DNA of 64,000 nt from positions 1,178,001 through 1,242,000 of the forward strand of contig CAWGZY010000003.1 in NCBI GenBank assembly GCA_963827085.1, given 5' to 3'. Positions within the stretch are counted from its first letter, which is position 1. Every line of letters starts with the position of its first letter. Of this stretch, positions 7,309 through 14,673 are shown one piece after another. The notes under the pieces are model-generated. The model had not been told where the DNA came from, searched no databases, and saw nothing but the letters and a program-made list of their open reading frames with translations. This DNA is from JAGVPT01 sp963827085 (GTDB lineage: Bacteria > Bacteroidota > Ignavibacteria > UBA10030 > UBA8401). The translations under genes were made by a program, and so were the position numbers.

Positions 7309-9090
7309 CTATTTCATGAGGATCAACTTCTTCGTCGAGACGAAGGATCCGGTTTCCAAACGATAGAAGTACACACCGCTCGAGAGACCGAATGTTCCTT
7401 TGCTGGCATTAAACGGCACGGTGTAGCTGCCGGCTTCCTGACGACTGTTCACCAGTGTTGCGACTTCTTTCCCAAGAATATCGTACACCTTCAATATTAC
7501 CTGACTGTTCACTGCTAACTGATAACTGATCATTGTTGAAGGGTTGAACGGATTCGGATAGTTCTGCAGCAGCGTGAACTCGGTAGGTGACGTTCCAACA
7601 ACTTTGACCGGCGTAGTGCCGCTCGCAAAAACCCTCGATGCATAGATCTGATAGTTACCGCTCCGTTTGTCCTGCCATGCAATGATAGCACCGCCGCTTC
7701 CGTCGCTGACGGTCGTTGGATTAGTTTGCGTACTATCTGCTGTGCAGATTGGAAATCCGTTAGCAGCCCACGGAAGTGCAAAGCTTCCGGTGATGCGCGA
7801 TGCATAAATATCGTATGTATTGTTGTTTGTACTGCTGTCGCGCTTGTCTATCCATGTGATAATGGCGCCGTGGTTGCCATCGCTGACAATATTCGGGTCG
7901 GATTGGTTATTGTCCGATATGCAGACAGCAACACCGTTGACGTTCCACCCCGTGGCCACGACGCCGGTTGAATCTACACGCTGTGCATAGATGTCGGACG
8001 TTAAGCCAGTGCGAAAATCTTCCCATGTCATCATCGCACCGCCCATTCCATCGCTCACAATCTTAGGGTTCACCTGGTTGTATGCCACATTGTTGTTCAT
8101 GACAACACCATTCACAGGCCACCGTATTGCAACGGCCGAACTCATCCGCTGCGCCCAAATATCGATATCAGTCGTGCTGCGGCCATCCTGCCAGACAATG
8201 ATAGCGCCGCCCGCTCCGTCGGTGCACATGTCGGGGTTCGTTTGGTCTGTTCCCGATGTGCACACGGCAACACCGTTCGCAATCCCCACCAGCCCGCCAA
8301 CGGCAGTCACACGCTGTGCGTAGATGTCATAATTGCCTGCGCGTTGGTCATACCATGTTAGAAAAGCGCCGCCGCTTCCGTCGCTGATGATCTTCGGACC
8401 ATGTTGTGCGGCTGCTTGTGTGCATACGCCAATGCCGTTTGCTGTCCACTGCGGTATGCCTGTTGCATTGACTTTCTGCGCATAGATATCGGCAAGGCCC
8501 GGGCCTGCGTTGCTGCGGTAGTCTTCCCACGTAAGCAACGCTCCGCCGCTTCCATCGCTGACCATTGCAATGTTCACTTGGTCGAACGCCGCTTTGCATA
8601 CTGAGTCGCCGGTTGAAGGACTCCACTGGAGCACACCGTTTGAGTCCACGTGTTGTGCGTAGATATCATAACTGCCGCTCCGTTTATCCTGCCAGGCGAT
8701 AATAGCACCCCCCTTTCCGTCGCTGATGATGGCGGGGCTGACCTGGTCGCTGTCCGCTGAACATATCGCCACACCGTTTGCCGCCCACTGCACGTCGCCG
8801 CTTGCGTTAACACGCTGCGCGTAGATGCCATAATTGGTGCCGCTGCGTTTGTCCTGCCATGCAATGATGGATCCGCCCGATCCGTCGCTGGCGCTCGCAG
8901 GGTTGATACGATCGTTTGTTTCTGTGCTGATCAGGTTGTTGACTATGGGGCTCCCCGACCACTGAGAAAGAGCAAGAGATGGGACTAACAAGGAAGCAAC
9001 AAGCAGGGCGCCAAGAAATCCATGAAATACAAGGGGTAAGGACGTCCACCGGCGAAACATAACTATTGTGCTTTTGGCAAAGGGTTTCAT
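7309..9090 (-). CDS. Secreted predicted eight-bladed beta-propeller with T9SS sorting domain
   Basis: The product has about 593 residues. A signal peptide is followed by eight repeats of roughly 54 residues with the pattern SDGSGGAIIAWQDKRSG-YDIYAQRV, then WAANGVAIC and Q-NP. Eight such WQD-type repeats predict an eight-bladed propeller. The C-terminal LLQNYPNPFNPSTMISY to KKLILMK segment is a type IX sorting domain. It is probably a surface protein for binding; no catalytic residues are recognisable. The start at 9090 is set by GGAGG 5 bases upstream. The longer in-frame start at 9156 lies within the upstream gene's terminator hairpin and was rejected. Confidence 0.85.
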   Translation of the reverse strand: MKPFAKSTIVMFRRWTSLPLVFHGFLGALLVASLLVPSLALSQWSGSPIVNNLISTETNDRINPASASDGSGGSIIAWQDKRSGTNYGIYAQRVNASGDVQWAANGVAICSADSDQVSPAIISDGKGGAIIAWQDKRSGSYDIYAQHVDSNGVLQWSPSTGDSVCKAAFDQVNIAMVSDGSGGALLTWEDYRSNAGPGLADIYAQKVNATGIPQWTANGIGVCTQAAAQHGPKIISDGSGGAFLTWYDQRAGNYDIYAQRVTAVGGLVGIANGVAVCTSGTDQTNPDMCTDGAGGAIIVWQDGRSTTDIDIWAQRMSSAVAIRWPVNGVVMNNNVAYNQVNPKIVSDGMGGAMMTWEDFRTGLTSDIYAQRVDSTGVVATGWNVNGVAVCISDNNQSDPNIVSDGNHGAIITWIDKRDSSTNNNTYDIYASRITGSFALPWAANGFPICTADSTQTNPTTVSDGSGGAIIAWQDKRSGNYQIYASRVFASGTTPVKVVGTSPTEFTLLQNYPNPFNPSTMISYQLAVNSQVILKVYDILGKEVATLVNSRQEAGSYTVPFNASKGTFGLSSGVYFYRLETGSFVSTKKLILMK

Positions 9091-9139
9091 GAAACCTCCA
9101 CGTAATTTGTAAAATTGAGCAAGACTTTTTTCTGTTTTT

Positions 9140-9170
9140 GACAGCCCCGCTCTCAAGAGCGCAGGCTGTC
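9140..9170 (-). terminator. Terminator hairpin after the DUF3494 lipoprotein gene
   Basis: GACAGCC...GGCTGTC outer arms and CGCTCT/AGAGCG inner arms form a near-continuous stem 40 bases after the stop at 9210. An A-rich stretch rather than a T tract follows on the minus strand. Confidence 0.6.
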
Positions 9171-9209
9171 ATTTATAAAAACTTTGATATGGCAATTCAT
9201 CAAACTTTT

Positions 9210-10046
9210 TTACGGGGCAGGTATTACAACAACGTTACTGGCTAATGTCACTTCGGCAATACGAGCGAACAATCTCCCTTCAACCGCTGCACCGGTATTC
9301 AACGAGATTGATTGATTAGCCATAATTGTTCCTTTGAAAACTGAGGTTGTTCCGAGAGTCGCTGAAGTACCGACCTGCCAAAATATGTTCGAAGCCTTCG
9401 CACCGCCGCTCAAAATAACATTGCGCCCCGATGACGTGTTCAATGTGGATGCGATCTGAATGATGAAGACGGCGTCGGCATTTCCCTTCGCGTCGAACGT
9501 GAGATCGCCGGATGAAATCTGAAGCGAGCCGCTCGATTTATAGAGTCCGGGGGTGAGTGTCAGCCCGCCGATATTTCCGGCAAGAAGTACGATGTCCATT
9601 GCCGTACGTCCGGCTGCATCATTATACGCCGTTGTCAAATCCCCTTTCGCCGCCGTTAACAGTGCGGGAACGCCTGCTGGAGCAACATCATCAGCCGCAT
9701 AAATCGTCCCGGTTACTTCCGTTAATCCAAAACCGGTGATGAACGATCTGGCCGCCGGACTTAATCCGATATTTCCGGTAATCGCAGACGTTGGAATATT
9801 TGAAATTAACGACCCGGCAAGAATCACAAAACCGGCATCTGACTGAAGGTTGACCGTTGCTTGAACGGTGGTTTGAACGGGTATCACTATTGGAGCTGGA
9901 CCTGTTGTTGAGCTGTCATCTTTTTTGCAGCCCGCTACCAGAAGAAAAAAGAGCATTACAGCGATCAGTCCCGTTTTCGATGAGGGAACGCCGAAACGCA
10001 CCCAATTATTTGTGATCGTTGTTGGATTCATAGTTTGAGTTTTCAT
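9210..10046 (-). CDS. DUF3494 lipoprotein
   Basis: The protein has about 278 residues. A membrane-targeting start (GLIAVMLFFLLVAGCKKDD) has a lipobox LVAGC, then a short T/P-rich linker and a DUF3494 domain (GFVILAGSLISNIPTSAITGNIGLSP, AYNDAAGRT, GNIGGLTLTPGLYKS, NIFWQVGTSATLGTTSVFKGTIMANQSISLNTGAA). Unlike the two neighbouring DUF3494 proteins it has no type IX sorting domain, so lipid anchoring replaces that sorting signal. The upstream ATG at 10085 has no ribosome site; 10046 follows an A-rich stretch and gives a normal signal. It probably belongs to the same adhesin set. Confidence 0.83.
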   Translation of the reverse strand: MKTQTMNPTTITNNWVRFGVPSSKTGLIAVMLFFLLVAGCKKDDSSTTGPAPIVIPVQTTVQATVNLQSDAGFVILAGSLISNIPTSAITGNIGLSPAARSFITGFGLTEVTGTIYAADDVAPAGVPALLTAAKGDLTTAYNDAAGRTAMDIVLLAGNIGGLTLTPGLYKSSGSLQISSGDLTFDAKGNADAVFIIQIASTLNTSSGRNVILSGGAKASNIFWQVGTSATLGTTSVFKGTIMANQSISLNTGAAVEGRLFARIAEVTLASNVVVIPAP

Positions 10047-10109
10047 AAAGTTTTTTCTTTTTTTAACGAATAATGTCCGTCCCACGATTAAGATCGTATG
10101 CTCACCTGT

Positions 10110-10427
10110 TTACTTGGGTCTTTTCTTTGATGACGTCTTTATTCTCACCGATTTTACATTTAACGTCTTCGCTTTTTTGTTCAATGATTTTTGCAGCCGC
10201 ATAAGTTCTCCATTGGACTTTTTCAATTTCTCGATGTTTTTTTTGAATCCATCGATCTGCTCCCTGGCCTCCTCTTTGGCAATGCCGAAATTCTCCTGAA
10301 GTCTTCCGACAAGTTCTTCGTACTTTCCGGAGATGGCGGCAAGTTCGTCGTTCATTAATTTCCCCCAATGGTGTGCGGCTTTTCCTCTTCGCTGCTTCCA
10401 TTGTCCCTCAACTCGATCCCAGTTCAT
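10110..10427 (-). CDS. CsbD-like protein with basic C-terminal tail
   Basis: The first ~62 residues (MNWDRVEGQWKQRRGKAAHHWGKLMNDELAAISGKYEELVGRLQENFGIAKEEAREQI) match CsbD: W, GK.....W.KL..D....I.GK..EL.GRLQ. The remaining ~43 residues are lysine- and arginine-rich (NKKAKTLNVKSVRIKTSSKKRPK), unusual for the family and possibly nucleic-acid binding. AAAGGA precedes the start. Shared promoter site 3 lies upstream (10513-10572), so it is probably co-regulated with the shorter CsbD gene at 4170. The role is unknown beyond a stress link known for the family. Confidence 0.78.
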   Translation of the reverse strand: MNWDRVEGQWKQRRGKAAHHWGKLMNDELAAISGKYEELVGRLQENFGIAKEEAREQIDGFKKNIEKLKKSNGELMRLQKSLNKKAKTLNVKSVRIKTSSKKRPK

Positions 10428-10512
10428 TGTGTGTGTTCCTTTTGATTCAATTGTTCATCAGCAAAGGTTCACTTGCTGAACGGAAAAAAACTCCTTCTGC
10501 GACTGTGAAAAA

Positions 10513-10572
10513 GTGTACCTATAATTACGATGAGGCGTAATAGCTCGAAAGGATGAAAAAGGAGTTAATCCT
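10513..10572 (-). promoter_or_regulatory. Shared stress-type promoter, site 3
   Basis: On the minus strand: AGGATTAACTCCTT, TTTCATCCTTTCG, AGCTATTA, then GTACACTTTTT, again with 37 bases from CATCC to GTACAC. GTACAC lies about 86 bases before the start at 10427. This is the best evidence that the three units form a regulon. Confidence 0.7.
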
Positions 10573-10836
10573 ATATCTAGGGAAAATTCGTGTTGCAGCA
10601 ATGAGTGGATTGCGTGGCATGATGTACCGCCCCGAAAGGATACCTCAAAGGAGTCATTCGGACCTTTGAGAAAGAACTGCAGCGTTTATGCGAGTACGAG
10701 ATTACTTGATTGGAATAGTGCCAGCTTTAAGAAGAAAAACCAGGATGAGCGACAGCCCTTCTAGGCCGAGGTTTTCGAGCGGACGTTACATGTGTCGTTG
10801 CAGAGAGAATCGATCGGGATGGGATTACAACTATTT
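10573..10836. other. Intergenic, no supported feature
   Basis: The stretch between the CsbD-like promoter and the stop of the LuxR-type output domain holds no frame with a plausible start and no recognised RNA or repeat. Confidence 0.4.
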
Positions 10837-11088
10837 TTAGTCTCGGGAGAAGTTTGCGATCTGAAGACGGCTATGCAATGCCAGTTTCTCTAAGATGTTA
10901 TGCACATGACTCTTGACTGTGAACGTTGCAATGTTAAGCTTGACGGCAATTTGCTTATTGCTCAGTCCTTCAACAATTAATGCGATAATTTCCTTTTCGC
11001 GCTGCGTCATCCGGATGGCCATTTTGAGATTTCTTTTCCCCTTCAAGAGGGCGTGTTCAGCCACCTGAAAGAAAAGTGATGCAGTCAT
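10837..11088 (-). CDS. LuxR/NarL-type DNA-binding output domain (3' part of frameshifted regulator)
   Basis: The 83 residues contain a GerE/LuxR helix-turn-helix: MTQREKEIIALIVEGLSNKQIAVKLNIATFTVKSHVHNILEKLALHSR. The first 20 residues (MTASLFFQVAEHALLKGK) look like the usual linker between a NarL receiver and its output domain, not a true protein start. The receiver half lies directly upstream in the -1/+1 frame, overlapping by 32 bases. The two are almost certainly one response regulator gene split by a single-base change near 11080-11095. Confidence 0.75.
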   Translation of the reverse strand: MTASLFFQVAEHALLKGKRNLKMAIRMTQREKEIIALIVEGLSNKQIAVKLNIATFTVKSHVHNILEKLALHSRLQIANFSRD

Positions 11089-11479
11089 CGGAAGGGGAAG
11101 TTACCGTCTCCCCTTTGGCTACTGAACGAATCGTGGCGATCATATTTTCCACCGTTGCGTCCTTGAGGATGAAACCGTCGGCGCCGGCCTGCACGAATTC
11201 CATAATATCGGCCTGCGCAGGAGCGAGGCCCATTCCGATGATTTTGATGGCTGGGAACTCTTTCTTCATGGATTGCATCACATCCAAGCTATTTTGACTG
11301 TCCAAGCCGAGGTCCATTAATACGACATCCGGTTTGACTTTATCCGCCTTCGATAACGTGTCATGCTTGCCGTCGGAGACCGCCACGACTTTGACGTCTC
11401 GGTGCCCGTCGAGCATGTCGGTAATACCATCCCGCAAAATTCTGTTGTCCTCTATTAATAGTAATCGAATCTTGGGCAT
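11057..11479 (-). CDS. NarL/FixJ-type receiver domain (5' part of frameshifted regulator)
   Basis: Receiver domain of about 140 residues, with the acidic pair in LLLIEDNRIL, the phosphoacceptor Asp in DVVLMDLGLD and the conserved Lys in GFILKDA. The last residues (SDDCITFLSGG) are out of frame. In the other frame the sequence continues as LPMTASLFFQVAEHALL into the LuxR domain at 10837-11088. The start at 11479 (MPKIRLLLIE) fits the receiver fold better than 11500. Phosphorylation would normally control DNA binding by the output domain, so the frameshift, if real, separates input and output. No partner kinase is adjacent. Confidence 0.72.
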   Translation of the reverse strand: MPKIRLLLIEDNRILRDGITDMLDGHRDVKVVAVSDGKHDTLSKADKVKPDVVLMDLGLDSQNSLDVMQSMKKEFPAIKIIGMGLAPAQADIMEFVQAGADGFILKDATVENMIATIRSVAKGETVTSPSDDCITFLSGG

Positions 11480-11581
11480 AGTCAATCCACGAATATGCAA
11501 GCCTGTGATGGCCTCAACACAAAAATCCCTACAACAATGGTTTTTAATATATTATGATTTAGCGATATAGTCAAATTTGGG

Positions 11582-11728
11582 AGTGGCTCAGTAGTGTCTC
11601 AATTTCATTTTTAATGTCATTCGGGCGAAAGCCGGAATCCATGCAATTTGATCTGGATGCCTGCCTAGGCGGGCATGACATTCTTTTTTATTTTTAGGAT
11701 TTTCAAATTGAGACACTACCAGTGACTC
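11582..11728. mobile_element. MITE-like element 1 with 8-bp target duplication
   Basis: Element 11590-11720 (131 bp) has inverted ends (A/G)GTAGTGTCTCAATTT and AAATTGAGACACTACC. It is flanked by AGTGGCTC (11582-11589) and AGTGACTC (11721-11728), a 7/8 match as expected of an aged 8-bp target duplication. The interior has the hairpin GCCTGCCTAGGCGGGC and no gene. A second, inverted copy lies at 24348-24500. Confidence 0.8.
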
Positions 11729-11871
11729 ACACCGACCAGGCTCATCGACAGCTTGACATTAAGCGCTTATACATGTAACATTACGCCAACATATTGAGCC
11801 AGTCCGGGAAGTACGAGGTTGTGAAGATAGATTGTGAGATGCCGGTGGATTTTCTATGAACCGAACGTAAG

Positions 11872-12284
11872 GTTTTAGAGCAAGGCAGAAACCCACCGCC
11901 TGTGGCGGTCGTTATGTTCGGTTGGTTATGCCTGTCATTCCGGTCGAGTCCCGCCTTCAGGCGGGATGAAGAACTGGGTAGTGTTACAGTTTGGAAAAAT
12001 TTTGGCTCACAGTGACAGCGCTTGCTCTTGACACACCCCCTCCCCCTCTCGCCGTCGCAACAAGCTTCCGCACAGAGGGGAGTTCTAACGCACGGCATGA
12101 GTTTAGACAGTCCCCTCTGAGTGCAAGCAAGAGGGAATGCGAGAGGGGAGACGCGAAGCGTCAGGGGTGTGTAGAGTACTCCGAGGCGCATTTTCTTATT
12201 CAAAAGCAAAGTGTAACACTACCAAGAACCGGAATGACTTGCTTTTCCTTTTCAAAAGTCACCATCTTTGATGGTGGTCGTTTA
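11872..12284 (-). repeat. 157-bp dispersed repeat, copy 2, split by an insertion
   Basis: Read on the minus strand, the ends (GACCACCATCAAAGATG, CTTTTGAAAAG, CAAGTCATTCCGGTTCTT) and the other half (CATCCCGCCTGAAGGCGGG, GGCATAACCAACCGAACAT, CACAGGCGGTGGGTTT) match copy 1 in order. A 247-bp element and its target duplication separate the halves. Removing these leaves 158 bp, the size of the intact copies. One end lies 21 bases before the 12306 start codon. Confidence 0.75.
11969..12231. mobile_element. MITE-like element 2 (247 bp) nested in a dispersed repeat
   Basis: Element 11977-12223 has inverted ends GGTAGTGTTACAGTTTG and CAAAGTGTAACACTACC. It is flanked by AAGAACTG (11969-11976) and AAGAACCG (12224-12231), matching at 7 of 8 positions. 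The intact repeat at 4604-4760 shows the empty site (CCGGTTCTTCGTCCCG on the other strand). The interior carries a CACACCCCC...GGGGTGTGT module related to the array at 27959. No transposase is encoded. Confidence 0.82.
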
Positions 12285-12305
12285 CATCAATAAAGGGAGA
12301 CATCT

Positions 12306-13466
12306 ATGAAATCACGTCGCGTATCCTCTATGAAATTCTTCCTCTTTCTCATTTTGGCGATCACAACATTTTCATGTAATGGCTGGGAGAGCCAGAGAGA
12401 TAGAAAAACAACGCGCATTGTCCTCGGCGCAAACGAAATACACGAAGGATGGTATTTTGCGGCCGGAGATCAAGTGGTTATTGAAGGAACAGTTAATGGC
12501 GACGCGTATGTTGCCGGCGGAGTCATCGACGTGGAAGGAACGATCAACGGCGATCTCATCGTCGCAGGGGGCATGGTCACGGTCGGGGGCACAGTATCCG
12601 ATCATGTCCGCGCAGCAGGGGGCACTGTGCATCTTAATGGGAAAGTAGGGAAAGACATCAGCGTTGCCGGAGGATCTATCATCGTTGGGCGGTCGGGAAA
12701 TGTTTCGGGGAATCTTCTCGCAGCCTGCGGCAACCTCGACATCATGGGGAACGTGGAGAAAGAAGCACGAATCGCATCAGGAGATGCGCAGATCAACGGC
12801 ACAGTGAAGGGTGATCTCAATTTTGTAGGCAACTATCTGACAGTCGGACAAGGTGCGGGTGTAGGAGGCAATTTGAGCGCGATGGTAAAGGACAAAGAAA
12901 GAGTCAAGGTCGCCGATGGAACGGTGCATGGAAAAGTGGAAGTTGAAGTGAGAGAAAAATATGCCCGTGCTGAAATCCTTGGATATCCGGTATGGAGATT
13001 CTGGATGAAGATCCTCTGGTTCTTCGGGTTGCTTTTCGTCGGCTTACTGATGGCGCTTGCCGCTCCTGCCCGCTTACGAAGTATGGGAACGACGATTATT
13101 GGCCGCTTCGGCGAAGTTGCAGTATGGGGAATCCTCGGCATGATCGTCATTCCGGTGCTCTCAGGGATCTGTTTCGTAACACTTATAGGCATACCGGCGG
13201 GCATTTTCCTTATGACATTGTTCTTCTGGCTTCTTTATTTCTCTCAGTTTGCACTTGCACTCGTCATCGCGGAGACTGCATTTGTGCTCGAAGGAAAGGG
13301 ACGGCTAGTCATTTTCGGCGCGCTGGCCGCAGGATTGGTCGTCGTCGAAGTGCTCTCATTTATTCCTTACGTGACGTTTCTTCTCTGCTTGGCAAATTTC
13401 ATTCTCGGCGTTGGCGCCGTGCTGCTCATGTTGAAAAATGGATGGGCAGAGGCGAAAAAAGCGTAG
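12306..13466 (+). CDS. Bactofilin-like (polymer-forming) lipoprotein/membrane protein
   Basis: The 386-residue protein has an N-terminal signal with a possible lipobox (TTFSC). Then comes a right-handed beta-helix of roughly 190 residues built of short G-V-G-D repeats (VIEGTVNGDAYVAGGVIDVEGTINGDLIVAGGMVTVGG), as in bactofilin/polymer-forming proteins. The C-terminal half has four or five membrane segments (WFFGLLFVGLLMAL, AVWGILGMIVIPVLSGICF, IFLMTLFFWLLYF, VIFGALAAGLVVVEVLSFI, FILGVGAVLLML). The helix should face the periplasm. GGGAG lies 7 bases before the start. The role is probably envelope scaffolding, inferred from the fold only. Confidence 0.8.
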   Translation: MKSRRVSSMKFFLFLILAITTFSCNGWESQRDRKTTRIVLGANEIHEGWYFAAGDQVVIEGTVNGDAYVAGGVIDVEGTINGDLIVAGGMVTVGGTVSDHVRAAGGTVHLNGKVGKDISVAGGSIIVGRSGNVSGNLLAACGNLDIMGNVEKEARIASGDAQINGTVKGDLNFVGNYLTVGQGAGVGGNLSAMVKDKERVKVADGTVHGKVEVEVREKYARAEILGYPVWRFWMKILWFFGLLFVGLLMALAAPARLRSMGTTIIGRFGEVAVWGILGMIVIPVLSGICFVTLIGIPAGIFLMTLFFWLLYFSQFALALVIAETAFVLEGKGRLVIFGALAAGLVVVEVLSFIPYVTFLLCLANFILGVGAVLLMLKNGWAEAKKA

Positions 13467-13910
13467 AAGTACAGCGGTGTGCTCAGACGAAGTACTCACA
13501 CACACTGGCTGCCTACGTGAGGTTTCGGCAGAGCACATTTCTTTCACATCGAAGCCTATAGTAGTAGAATCTTTCGAATGGATCAAAAGGGTGTACTATG
13601 CCGCATCAATCGTTGCCCTTCGACTTCGGGAGAAGGATGACATCGCGTTCCGCTGAAAAGCGGCGGTCGACGACTCGTTTGAGGATCAAGATGAACACGT
13701 CGCACAAATACATGATTATTTTTTAGAAACAGCAATAGATCATCCGTCAACCTCTCCGATTAACCAACCCGCTTGGTTGGTCGAATGATCTCCCTTCAAT
13801 ATCATCGAGAAGCTTGGTAAAAACTGCGGCGTACCTACGGCGTATACCGTGCCGCCAAAATACGGTCTTTGCGTGATACCATATCAAGCAGTCTTCCCAT
13901 ATCTTGAAGT
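13467..13910. other. Intergenic, nothing recognised
   Basis: These 444 bases lie between the bactofilin-like gene and the receiver gene. Both strands have only short frames without ribosome sites, and no repeat shared with the rest of the window was found. Confidence 0.4.
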
Positions 13911-14327
13911 ATGAAAAAGACATCAGTTTTGATTGCGGACGATCAGCAAAATTTTCGGATGATTCTCTCTGCGTTGCTGCGCTGCCATCCTGATGTGGAG
14001 GTCGTGGGCGAAGCAATCGATGGGATTGACGTCGTTGAAAAAACGGAGAAACTCAATCCGGACGTTGTTTTTATGGATATTACCATGCCGCGCTGTGACG
14101 GTCTGGATGCGACGAGAATCTTGAAATGGCGCTGGCCAAACAAGAAAGTGGTGATCACGAGCAGTCACGACCAGCAGTTCTACCGAAAGGAAGCGCAACG
14201 GGCCCGGGCCGACGGCTATATCCTCAAATCCTCTCTCAATGCCCAGCTCTACGCAGCGCTCGGTCAGGGGCCTTCCTTGTTGTCGATGGCCGATGATATT
14301 GTTGATGTGCGGGTGTCTGCTGCATGA
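13911..14327 (+). CDS. Single-domain response regulator
   Basis: The 138-residue receiver-only protein has acidic residues in VLIADDQQNF, the phosphoacceptor Asp in DVVFMDITMP, the switch Thr/Ser in VVITSSHD and Lys in GYILKSS. No output domain follows; the tail is short (QGPSLLSMADDIVDVRVSAA). It would act by protein-protein contact or as a phosphate shuttle, for example with the large hybrid kinase at 18512-23950, but no linkage beyond proximity is visible. The ribosome site is weak. Confidence 0.85.
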   Translation: MKKTSVLIADDQQNFRMILSALLRCHPDVEVVGEAIDGIDVVEKTEKLNPDVVFMDITMPRCDGLDATRILKWRWPNKKVVITSSHDQQFYRKEAQRARADGYILKSSLNAQLYAALGQGPSLLSMADDIVDVRVSAA

Positions 14328-14673
14328 AAATGATGTAGCGAAAATTTGTGCCTACCAATTATGGGGAACCCAATAGATTCGTCTTTGTGAATTCGCGGGG
14401 GTTGAGGCTCTGATCTCTCGCGAAATCTCCTAAGATCCCGTTGACTTTTTCCAATTTCGAGAAATTCCGGAGCGAAGAAGGTTCAACTTTATACCGGAAA
14501 CTCGGCATTGGTTGTCATGTAAATGGCGCTCCAGGTTGATATGGAGAGGAACGCATGGATAAGAATATTTCTCTTTTCAGCTGGGATACCCTGGGATTTT
14601 TCATTGATGGCATCGCCGCGGTGAATTCATCGACCGCAGTTTCCGTCGGCTCAACAACTGATTAGCCAGATCG
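14328..14673. other. Intergenic with one possible small frame
   Basis: The only candidate is the 36-codon frame at 14555-14665; otherwise nothing is recognised between the receiver gene and the convergent glycosyltransferase gene. Confidence 0.35.
14555..14665 (+). CDS. Possible 36-residue small protein
   Basis: ATG preceded by GGAGAGGAACGC, a good ribosome site, followed by a 36-codon frame (MDKNISLFSWDTLGFFIDG...). No family is recognised. It may be the remnant of a longer gene or chance. It ends 9 bases before the stop of the convergent glycosyltransferase gene. Confidence 0.25.
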   Translation: MDKNISLFSWDTLGFFIDGIAAVNSSTAVSVGSTTD

